From Tritrichomonas musculus (taxonomy: Eukaryota; Parabasalia; Tritrichomonadida; Tritrichomonadidae): a stretch of DNA of 64,000 bases. The notes below the pieces were generated by a model. The model was not told the origin of the DNA. It was given only the letters and a program-made list of their open reading frames with translations, and made no database searches. Both the position numbers and the translations under genes were made by a program. Shown here one piece after another: positions 32,601-39,921 of the stretch (positions are counted from its first letter, which is position 1; each line of letters opens with the position of its first letter). The stretch is taken from contig JAPFFF010000005.1 of the NCBI GenBank assembly GCA_039105265.1, positions 1,798,001-1,862,000 on the forward strand, in the 5' to 3' direction.

Positions 32601-33441
32601 ATCAAAAGAAGGAAATGTTAATTTAACATTTAAAATTAATTACATCAATATTAATGAGCCAAAAACTTTCAGAGATTTCTTGGATAATTTTATTCAATAT
32701 GTAAATGATAGTAACGAAAATTGTGAAGATGCAATTAAAAAAACTTCTTGTACTAAAACTTCTTTAGTTAGTTCGATGTATTTGAAAATCAAGAGTAAAA
32801 AAGATTACCAAGAAGAATTGAAAAAATGTATTAATATTAGATATGGCCAATTATTGAAGGAATCGAATGGAGAACAGAATGAATTAGAAATTCTTTCAAA
32901 ATTGAAGAAAGAATTAATTCAAAGTTGTCCATTGGTTGATGATAGTTATAACAATAGTTGTAACGCTTGCATCAAGGAATCTATTGATGAAATAATATCA
33001 AGAAATGACGGTTATATGTCTCGTAGCTTGAGAACTAGTTCTAACGAGCATTTGAGGTATTTGGGACAAGTGATAAATAACGAAAAATATTGGACTGACG
33101 ATGAAAAAGATTGGATCAAAAAGAATTATATAAACTTCATGGAAAATGAATTCTTTACAATGATTAAAGTCTATTACACTGAAATTTATCGTGTTCATGC
33201 TTTTGAAAAAATTAAACCCGACTTTGATAAAATTGTTGAAGAAGGAATTCAATTAATTGACCAGAAATTTGTGGAATTTAAAAATAATTTGGATAAAAAT
33301 AATAAACAGAAAACTGTTGATCTGGATGTGACTATGAGATCTGCTACTAATTATACAATAAAAGAAACTGAAAATGTTAGACAAATTAAAGTTGAGGCTC
33401 AATCTTCAAACTGGGAAGATGAAATTGGACAAGATTATTAA
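29626..33441 (+). CDS. Large protein with calponin-homology-like N-terminal segments, function unknown
   Basis: 1271 residues from a clean ATG (MDPLYKIINY). Residues about 25-105 match the layout of a CH domain: NGLSFPKLVEIAF, then NNTNAFKFL, then GILKLILTKYIF. Residues 110-215 look like a second, weaker one. A Ser/Pro/Lys-rich linker (about 225-345) follows, and another CH-like pair may lie around 365-575 (DVSIPTFVSFFF is a landmark). The C-terminal half (about 590-1271) has no family I recognise. It contains an acidic Glu run near 918-926 and a hydrophobic stretch around 840-855 (PMIIFRLYYFMSIINHI) that faintly recalls the core of a GBP/dynamin-like GTPase, but I see no P-loop. CH domains usually bind actin or microtubules. 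The stop TAAAA contains the UAAA word used as a polyadenylation signal in trichomonads. It is divergently paired with the SecA-kinase gene. Confidence 0.5.
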   Translation: MDPLYKIINYIFNKHGFKNEDITYESFFENGLSFPKLVEIAFNSEVPFIIKKPKFDLQRSSNNTNAFKFLYKNSDEIKINFPMHQNKQEKEGILKLILTKYIFKIDQNEIKNEVNLILIPLGIKYDTYNNMINFECLGYLLQALTKEQVKHNTINFANIEPIFKKLNVPFVINESSLSENSYSFFIQIKIILDILDSQINQINTELNDLLEYYTNKSLTPKTPKADENSKSDTPKSSKATPPPISKPTKQPKSIFTRGQKSSEKVGHDIDNIKDDQKEVLERFDALPVLDDFSPTDSKSDNGQLNGKDNINEILNELTKTLKNSKSDGIQKVDKKDGKTKKKKSRGYSKIDILNDDPISELNDNCLLEVIKTIFRDNKNSDDFKSLKDVSIPTFVSFFFGKDPDLRIAIDDGSNNDEVNCNILEFLKEKSPIFEAILLNFNLEENEKGFVSNLYIFYTTFLNCFYVKRTRQTALEITAKIMNFFNDGKDTEKIDEIKNYSDFEQSILYDWNTYYMLFLYNDQEFCKKENAELEFKHDIICILRNVDNNDLQYIDMNLLYIQMHLILDEIESKNLLSELKDLNNSNPIDPMVIERQRLDYQEFINDPYKAQSVMSFELRKKNRITKDFVSFYEAHLKPNSKPDKFGNRKQQIGSARSYKDFWDPVDDSFIYDEGILISKNDTETRKGDWNGTINRYQSFVSRVKYTKYTTKIYELPLKQTKLYKFFIYDEIKREWKRDLNSINSMSKDQIFKQSKMKISLVFFSNSNANDIQSFTSKLITFSNPRIMNDSISVLGFCENAITIFKYEITELESSDIKPVFLFLNVPESKKNRKDLPMIIFRLYYFMSIINHIEIVILNKEHFNDQLKIIRMINNIKYSYKTHHQTSTDNSYTSLSYSTDIPFDDNSSDGDEDFVAQNKEEDEEEEEERRCNRNITTPAVFGGDVFSKIVGRFSDLRRYIFLVNDNSIHDDFNETSQSLLFRYINDMIYQDKHSSKEGNVNLTFKINYININEPKTFRDFLDNFIQYVNDSNENCEDAIKKTSCTKTSLVSSMYLKIKSKKDYQEELKKCINIRYGQLLKESNGEQNELEILSKLKKELIQSCPLVDDSYNNSCNACIKESIDEIISRNDGYMSRSLRTSSNEHLRYLGQVINNEKYWTDDEKDWIKKNYINFMENEFFTMIKVYYTEIYRVHAFEKIKPDFDKIVEEGIQLIDQKFVEFKNNLDKNNKQKTVDLDVTMRSATNYTIKETENVRQIKVEAQSSNWEDEIGQDY

Positions 33442-33584
33442 AAAAAAATTTATTTTTGTTTTTGTTTTGTTTTATAAAGCTAATATGCACTGACTTTATC
33501 TTTGCTTGTTGTGTAAAACGATATATAAAATGTATATTTTTTGAAGATATAGAAGTTTTGTTATTTTGTTATAAATTTGTAAAA

Positions 33585-33618
33585 AGTCACTTTTTGAATA
33601 GTCATTCAAAAAGTGACT
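33585..33618. other. Perfect hairpin downstream of the CH-like gene
   Basis: AGTCACTTTTTGAAT and its exact complement form a 15-bp stem with a four-base loop (AGTC), about 145 bp after the stop codon. It could mark transcript termination or 3' processing, or be a tiny inverted-repeat relic. No role can be shown from sequence. Confidence 0.6.
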
Positions 33619-34209
33619 ATTTATTAATGATTATAATTATCTTGAACAATTATTATTTAAAATTTAATTTTTCCATAATGATAAAAAGAAAATAAAATAT
33701 ATTATATATTTTTAACTTAAATATATTTTAAAAGGCTAGTAGAATCGTTTTTGAAAAAACTGAAAACTCAGTTGATTATGAATATGTTAATTCAGGTATA
33801 TCAAGAGTGTGTATCAGCCAATCAAGTAGCATACGGGATTTTACTGGTTTTGTATAACTTTTAAAGTTAGTAAAAATAATGATGAATTTGTGTAGGAAGA
33901 AATATTATCCTTTGATGTGTATCAATGCTTTTTTCTATCAAAGAAATCAGGTCAAAAAAGCTGATAAATGTTAAAAAATTGACGAATTTTTTGAGAAAAA
34001 TCTTAGTATACTATAACAATATAAATCTTTGTTTTTTATATTGATATAAACTTTGTAAAATGGCCAGATGCTACAAAAATTCAAATAATAATTATGTCCT
34101 ATTTCAATGGAAAATTGGAAATTTTCATAACTTTTTGATAAGAAAAAAATTTTCATAGTATGACATATGTAATTTTCATGCCATTTCAATTTAAACAGCG
34201 TATTTGAAG
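33619..34209. other. Gene-free spacer before the RBR ligase gene
   Basis: AT-rich with no convincing open frame or repeat. The TTAAACG motif present upstream of some other genes in the window is absent; the nearest thing is TTTAAACAGCG about 15 bp before the ATG. Confidence 0.4.
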
Positions 34210-37200
34210 ATGAGCACCTTTGATATTATTCAAGAGATACATGAAAAACTTGTTAAAGTCCAACCAGACGTGGTTGAAAGTGTTGGAATTTATAGAGAAA
34301 ACAATGATCAATATCCAGATTTTTTAAATGATTATATTCGCAGCACACTAAAAGAAGACTCATATTTGCTTGAAAATTTTGGAATCCTCGAAAAAAAAAT
34401 CCAAGATAAAACAAAATTATATGATATTATTTTTAATCTCAATGAATTCGAAGAAGAAGAGGAAAATATCGAACAAAATGAAGAAGGAGAAGATGATGAT
34501 GAATGGAGAGCAATTTTGATTAATGAAGAGGAAGAAGAAGAAGAATCATGCGATACTCAATTAAAAGACGACAATGAGGAAGAGACAAAAACTCCAGTTA
34601 TGAAAAAAATTGTTGATATTCAAATGTTCCAAGATGATCAGATTGAAAATGTAAAGACGATTTCAAAAAAATTTAATTTATCTTTTGACTGTTCATATTT
34701 ACTATTGAAAAAGTTCAAATGGAACGTTGAAGAATTGAATGAAAATAAAAATGAAATTCTTAAAAATTTGCCTGTAATAATAAAAGTACCAGAATCAATG
34801 TTAAATCAAAAATTAATCAGTAAAAGCATTGGAAAAAACGATTTTTGTCAAATTTGTGAAGATGATGATTGCGAACTTTTTCAATTGTATTGTGGTCATG
34901 TTCTATGTTTCAATTGTTACAAAAAAGAAATTGAGACACAAATTGAAGATCAATCTTTTCCTGTTTTGTGCAGAGTTGACTATTGCGGAGCTGAAGTCAT
35001 GCACGATGACATTGAGCATTTCTGTGGGGGCGAATTATCAAAGAAATATCATCATTCGTATATAGAAAAGCAAATGGTTCTTAATGACGAACTCATTAAA
35101 TGTGCATCTCCTGAATGTAGCAACTCAATGAACAAAAAATCATTCAATTATTGTTACACATGTAAATGCACATGCGGACATCGAACTTGTATGGAATGCC
35201 AAAAGGATGCGCATGCTCCACTTCGATGTGACCAAGTAGAAGAATGGAAACAGATTGTTCAAAATATGCAAAATTTGAATGAAGAACAAAAACAGTGGGA
35301 AAATCAAGAAATTGAATTGTTTAATTATAGAAAAAATCATATTGATGAAGTGAAACAAGTCTATAATGAATATGGAAAGCAATTAAAAGAAGAACATGAA
35401 AGGCAAAGTACAAACGAAATTGATGAAATTACTGAATTACAAGAAGAAATTGAAAAATCAAAGAACGAAATTGTTTCTAGAAATTTGAACTTGATTTTGA
35501 AAGACAAGGTGGGCATACATGAATTCAATCAAAATAGGAGAAATAAAGAAATGATTGCTTTTCTTGGTGAATCAAAAGGCTATATTTCAGCTATAGAAGA
35601 AGATAATCTGTTTTATTTGAGACATGAAGTTGAAGTGAAAACTGGCAGTGATGAAGATGGAAATGATAAATATGAAATGCAAACTGTAAAGAACTGCCCA
35701 TTTTGCCAAACAGCCATTATTAAAAATGGAGGATGTAACCATATGAAATGCAAATATTGTAGTCGAGAATTTTGCTGGGTTTGCCTTCAAAATTGGAAAG
35801 AACATGAAAAAAATTTCTATAAATGCCCAAATAGTGTTCAGTTCAAGGTCAATAATAACAATAATAGTGATAATAATGTTAATGATAACAATAACAATGA
35901 TAGCAATAATAGTACTAATAGTGTTTACAATGCCAATGATAGCAATAACAATGATAACAATAACAATAGCAATAACAATGATAACAATAACAATGATAAC
36001 AATAACAATGATAACAATAACAATGATAACAATAACAATGATAACAATAACAATGATAACAATAACAATGATAACAATAGCAATGATAACAATAACAATG
36101 ATAACAATAACAATGATAACAATAATAGTAATAATAGTGTTAACAGTGTCAATGATAGCAATAACAGTGTCAATGATAGCAATAACAGTGTCAATGATAG
36201 CAATAACAATGTCAATGATAGCAATAACAGTGTCAATGATAGCAATAACAATGTCAATGATAGCAATAACAGTGTCAATGATAACAATAACAATGTCAAT
36301 GATAGCAATAACAATGTCAATGATAGCAATAACAGTGTCAATGATAACAATAACAATAACAATGATAACAATAACAATAACAATAACAATAACAATAACA
36401 ATAACAATAACAATAACAATAACAATAACAATAACAATAACAATGATAACAATGTCAATGATAACAATAACAATGATAACAATAACAATGATAACAATGT
36501 CAATGATGATAACATTGCTTCTGATGACAAAAGAAAAGATAATTTTTTGAAAAGATTTTACAGATATGTTAAAACAAATGTAATGTATTTGTTCAATTAT
36601 CAAAAGAAAAATGATGAATTAGGTAATGAAGCAATGGATAAAAATATAAAAATAGATAATGTAATAAGCAATGAAAATGCAATTTACAATGAAAATTTAA
36701 TTAACAATGAAAATTTAACTAACAATGAAAATGCAATTAACAATGAAAATTTAACTAACAATGAAAATGCAATTAACAATGAAAATGTAATTAACAATGA
36801 AAATGTAATTAACAATGAAAATGTAATTAACAATGAAAATGCAATTAACAATGAAAATGCAATTAACAATGAAAATGCAATTAGCAATGAAAATGCAATT
36901 AACAATGAAAATGCAATTAACAATGAAAATGTAATTAACAATGAAAACATAGAAAATGACAATGAAAAAGATAGTAATGAAAGCAGTAAATCTAGCATTA
37001 TACTTTCAATTTTAAATGAGGCTGATAAAATAACAAATGAAAACATAATGATTAAAGAGCAAGCACCTGGCAGCACTGACCAAACTGAAGAGCATAAGTT
37101 TATTATGCCACCAAAGAATGCCAAGAACACAGTGATGTATAATCAGTGGCTAAATTACTATTCAAAGCATAAGAAACATTTGCAAATTCAAGCAGAAGAG

Positions 37201-37473
37201 AAAGAAAAATATAAAGACTTAAATATATTTGTTAAAGATTCTCTAAATACAGCAAGATCTGTTTTAATTAACAGCTATCCACTTTTGTTTTTGCTTGAGC
37301 AAGGTTCAGACAAATATAAAAAATTTGAATTTTTGGTTGAAAGCCTCGAAAAATTAACACAAGAAGTGTATTGCCATAAGGAATATTCACCAATTGAGCT
37401 TGTTGATAAAAACAACCAAGCAATTCAAAACTTATTGATTTATGCTCATAGTATCAATTTTATAATTGTATAA
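34210..37473 (+). CDS. Ariadne-type RBR E3 ubiquitin ligase with giant Asn/Asp insert
   Basis: The longest frame starts at a TTG two codons upstream; the ATG is at 34210 (MSTFDIIQEI), giving 1087 residues. Order: acidic N-terminus; UBA-like segment near 155-185 (SYLLLKKFKWNVEELNEN); RING1 from about 213 (CQICEDDDCELFQLYCGH); IBR about 297-335 (CASPECSNSM to CMEC); a helical charged linker; and RING2 about 496-525 (CPFCQTAIIKNGGCNHMKC). In RING2 the Cys of GGCNHM (about 508) is the expected ubiquitin-thioester residue. An Asn/Asp/Ser tract follows (about 547-768), then a 6-residue INNENA repeat (about 815-915). The C-terminal 115 residues match an Ariadne domain (NQWLNYYSKHKKHLQIQAEE, then LINSYPLLFLL), which inhibits the ligase until neddylated cullin partners bind. 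All domains seem present; the low-complexity block simply splits RING2 from the Ariadne domain. Confidence 0.85.
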   Translation: MSTFDIIQEIHEKLVKVQPDVVESVGIYRENNDQYPDFLNDYIRSTLKEDSYLLENFGILEKKIQDKTKLYDIIFNLNEFEEEEENIEQNEEGEDDDEWRAILINEEEEEEESCDTQLKDDNEEETKTPVMKKIVDIQMFQDDQIENVKTISKKFNLSFDCSYLLLKKFKWNVEELNENKNEILKNLPVIIKVPESMLNQKLISKSIGKNDFCQICEDDDCELFQLYCGHVLCFNCYKKEIETQIEDQSFPVLCRVDYCGAEVMHDDIEHFCGGELSKKYHHSYIEKQMVLNDELIKCASPECSNSMNKKSFNYCYTCKCTCGHRTCMECQKDAHAPLRCDQVEEWKQIVQNMQNLNEEQKQWENQEIELFNYRKNHIDEVKQVYNEYGKQLKEEHERQSTNEIDEITELQEEIEKSKNEIVSRNLNLILKDKVGIHEFNQNRRNKEMIAFLGESKGYISAIEEDNLFYLRHEVEVKTGSDEDGNDKYEMQTVKNCPFCQTAIIKNGGCNHMKCKYCSREFCWVCLQNWKEHEKNFYKCPNSVQFKVNNNNNSDNNVNDNNNNDSNNSTNSVYNANDSNNNDNNNNSNNNDNNNNDNNNNDNNNNDNNNNDNNNNDNNNNDNNSNDNNNNDNNNNDNNNSNNSVNSVNDSNNSVNDSNNSVNDSNNNVNDSNNSVNDSNNNVNDSNNSVNDNNNNVNDSNNNVNDSNNSVNDNNNNNNDNNNNNNNNNNNNNNNNNNNNNNNNNNDNNVNDNNNNDNNNNDNNVNDDNIASDDKRKDNFLKRFYRYVKTNVMYLFNYQKKNDELGNEAMDKNIKIDNVISNENAIYNENLINNENLTNNENAINNENLTNNENAINNENVINNENVINNENVINNENAINNENAINNENAISNENAINNENAINNENVINNENIENDNEKDSNESSKSSIILSILNEADKITNENIMIKEQAPGSTDQTEEHKFIMPPKNAKNTVMYNQWLNYYSKHKKHLQIQAEEKEKYKDLNIFVKDSLNTARSVLINSYPLLFLLEQGSDKYKKFEFLVESLEKLTQEVYCHKEYSPIELVDKNNQAIQNLLIYAHSINFIIV
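35848..36515 (+). repeat. In-frame AAT/AAC/GAT microsatellite (Asn/Asp/Ser tract)
   Basis: Several sub-blocks: a 12-bp unit coding NNND repeated about a dozen times, an approximately 18-bp unit coding NDSNNS or NDSNNN, a pure AAC/AAT Asn run, then NNND again. All stay in the frame of the ligase gene. Long open frames on the other strand and frames here are artefacts of this repeat. Confidence 0.9.
36655..36950 (+). repeat. 18-bp in-frame repeat coding INNENA/V/L
   Basis: About 16 copies of an 18-bp unit reading ATTAACAATGAAAATGYA, giving the peptide repeat NNENAI. Copies are nearly identical in DNA, so the expansion is recent and probably length-variable between strains. Confidence 0.85.
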
Positions 37474-37661
37474 TTAAACTTAAAAATCCATTAAAATAAA
37501 TATAAAATATGTTTTAGTTACTATTATTATTCATTTATTTATTTAATATAAAGTAAAAGAGAAAGTAAATTGGATTGTTTATATCTTGTAGACCAATTTG
37601 CATCTAAATTTGAGTTTTGATTTATTCAAAGTACAGTGGATGCTAATTTTCTCCTTTAAAC

Positions 37662-37707
<46 letters not shown>

Positions 37708-37777
37708 ATAATAATAATAATATTTATGTTGTTCTGTTGTATTTTTTTGGTGTCACTTTTTTGGCTTTTCATTCTTC
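37474..37777. other. Convergent gene gap with poly-T and AAT repeat
   Basis: The gap between two gene ends contains a T run of about 34 (about 37670-37703) followed by an AAT trinucleotide run. No hairpin or gene seen. Confidence 0.5.
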
Positions 37778-39277
37778 TTATTCGTCATTTTCTTTGTTTG
37801 CAAAAAATTCAAAATTTTCAACAAGGTTGTCAAAAAGTTGATATGTGTTTGAATAGCCGTTGACTAATTGGCCCAATTGTTCGTTCTGGCTGTAGATCAT
37901 TTGGCGGATTTGCTCTACTTCACTTCTTATATCGTCCAATAATTGCTCTTCTTTTGCATTTCTTTCTATCTTCTTTTCTGATGATTTTTCATTTGTTGCC
38001 TTTTTATTTCTTGATTGTCTTTCTTCATCATCATTGTCGTTGTCATCATCATCAATGATTTTCTTCTTTATTGACGATTTTTTATCATTTGCTGCCTTTT
38101 TATTTCTTAATTGTTTGTCATCTTCATCATCATTGTCATCGTCATCGTCATCATCTTCAATGATTTTCCTCTTTTTTGACGATTTCAAATCTTTGTCGCT
38201 GATTATTTTTTCTTTGTTGTTGCTCTTTTTGCTTTTGGATGCCTTTTTGGCTGCAGAACCATCGGTAATGACGACAGACATGTCTCGTCCTGCCAGACAA
38301 AAAGTTGCACCGCTTTCTATCGTAGTCAAAACTGGCAAATAAACGTCCTCCTGAGTTGCGCTTTCATCTAGAAAGAGATTCCCATCTATATTTTCGCCAC
38401 AAGCGTAAACGGCTCCATTCTCATCGATGAAAAGGGAATGATTGTAACCAGCTGACACTTTTACAATTTTTGAATGAGAAAGAGCGGTTACCTTCACAAA
38501 TTGTGTTTGTTCTTTAAATCTTTTTGCAAAGCCAAGTTTTCCGAATTCGTTGCTTCCACGTGCGAACACTTCGCCTGATTCGGTTAATATAAAACAATGC
38601 TGAAAAGTGCCAGATATATGGTCAATTGTTCGGCCAAATTTGATTTTTTTTTTTTTAGGAACTCCTTTTTCGATTTCTGTAAGATCAAATTCTGTTAGCG
38701 TGTTGTCTACGGAGAGAACAAGTATGCTTTCGTCAAGACAAGCTACTTCTTTTGGATGAGATGTTAAATTAACGATAAATGGCTTATGATAATAATAATT
38801 GGACATCGTCATTAATTCGCTGATAATAATCAATTTTAAGTCGTGGGTTGTAATAGCTGCGGTTTTGTCACCGCCAAATATATCTTTTGCATCGGCATCA
38901 ATTGAAAATTCTTTTCCATAATTCGCATTTTGCCAGCGTAATTTTACAACTCGTTTTATGTCGTCTTGTCGAGTAAGATATAGGGTATAGCATGATCCAC
39001 AAACAGCTTTTAAAATATCGAATTTTTTATTTGATTTAGAAAAATTCACTTTTATCCAATCTTCTGATTGGTTGATGGAATCTGAAGTAATTTGTTTTCC
39101 AGTATTTTGTCCTACCCAATAAGCATTTTTGATTCTATCAAATATTACAGCATGCTGATAATAAGTAGAAAAATTATTCTCGGAAATGTCAAAATTTATT
39201 ATTGCTTGTGAACTCGAGTTCATTTGGCTGAAATCAATATCGCCACTAGTAATAAAATTATATTTTGATGGATTCAT
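37778..39277 (-). CDS. RCC1-repeat protein with acidic/basic tail
   Basis: The longest frame begins with TTG at 39289; the first ATG is at 39277 (MNPSKYNFIT), giving 499 residues. RCC1-type beta-propeller repeats are clearest at about 220-305: HCFILTESGEVFARGSNEFG and HSLFIDENGAVYACGENIDG, the usual 'xGxxHSLxLxxxGxVxxxGxNxxGxLG' pattern. The first 200 residues look like degenerate blades. Residues about 340-440 are a Lys/Asp/Asn low-complexity tail with two similar KKKIIDDDD-type blocks, and the last 55 residues are a short coiled coil. RCC1-like propellers act as Ran exchange factors or as general protein-binding scaffolds. The charged tail would fit nuclear or chromatin binding, but the substrate cannot be assigned. 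It faces the RBR gene tail-to-tail. Confidence 0.7.
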   Translation of the reverse strand: MNPSKYNFITSGDIDFSQMNSSSQAIINFDISENNFSTYYQHAVIFDRIKNAYWVGQNTGKQITSDSINQSEDWIKVNFSKSNKKFDILKAVCGSCYTLYLTRQDDIKRVVKLRWQNANYGKEFSIDADAKDIFGGDKTAAITTHDLKLIIISELMTMSNYYYHKPFIVNLTSHPKEVACLDESILVLSVDNTLTEFDLTEIEKGVPKKKKIKFGRTIDHISGTFQHCFILTESGEVFARGSNEFGKLGFAKRFKEQTQFVKVTALSHSKIVKVSAGYNHSLFIDENGAVYACGENIDGNLFLDESATQEDVYLPVLTTIESGATFCLAGRDMSVVITDGSAAKKASKSKKSNNKEKIISDKDLKSSKKRKIIEDDDDDDDNDDEDDKQLRNKKAANDKKSSIKKKIIDDDDNDNDDEERQSRNKKATNEKSSEKKIERNAKEEQLLDDIRSEVEQIRQMIYSQNEQLGQLVNGYSNTYQLFDNLVENFEFFANKENDE

Positions 39278-39921
39278 TAAGTTGATCAACTATATTTTGG
39301 GAGATCTCGTTTTTCGAGGTTGAAATGTGATATAAAAAATAATGAAAAATCGATAAAATTTTTCTATCTCTAGAGTTCCTTAGAGTTATTTTTTCATTTA
39401 ATTAATCAATATTAAGCAATTGTGTTGGAGAATTATAGATGTGAGCATATTGTTCATTTAAACAGAAATATCATTGTTTTTTTCTCCTATAGAAATGAAA
39501 TTGTTCATGGAATGAGGAGATTTAAAGTTTTTAAAGTCATTTATTGTTGTTTCAGGAATAGAAAAAAAAAATAATGTTGAAAAATTCCACAAAATGAGAC
39601 TCTCAAAAAATTGATATAAAAAAATCAATAAGTACTCACAAAATTCTGTGTATATAAGAATGAAATTCATTCAATTGAATTGTGAAAGAAATGTTTTTTA
39701 AATATAATTTGACTGGAAAAATACTTATTATCATTTTTATGAAGATTCACAAAACCTGATCGGCAAAGATTTTGAATACCCTCTAAATAGTCAAATATTT
39801 GACCAAAAAAAATACCATATAGGTCAATCAAACAACGATTATTTTGTATTTAAATTCAACTTTTTAAGACTATAAATGTTTTGAATATTTTAAACGTTAT
39901 TAAAATATTATTTTCATCTCT
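39278..39921. promoter_or_regulatory. Divergent promoter region of the RCC1 and NEK-like genes
   Basis: 644 bp of AT-rich sequence. It contains a perfect 14-bp palindrome GTCAAATATTTGAC at 39790-39803 and a TTAAACG word at 39890-39896, 25 bp before the NEK-like ATG, matching the position of the same motif at three other genes in the window. A small CTCG-TTTTT-CGAG hairpin lies near 39307-39319 on the RCC1 side. Confidence 0.45.

Noticed and set aside
35587-36603. Long open frames on the minus strand and the other plus frame across the Asn/Asp tract
   Set aside because: They are poly-Ile/Val/Leu or Thr/Met/Ile readings of the trinucleotide repeat that codes for the Asn/Asp tract of the RBR ligase.
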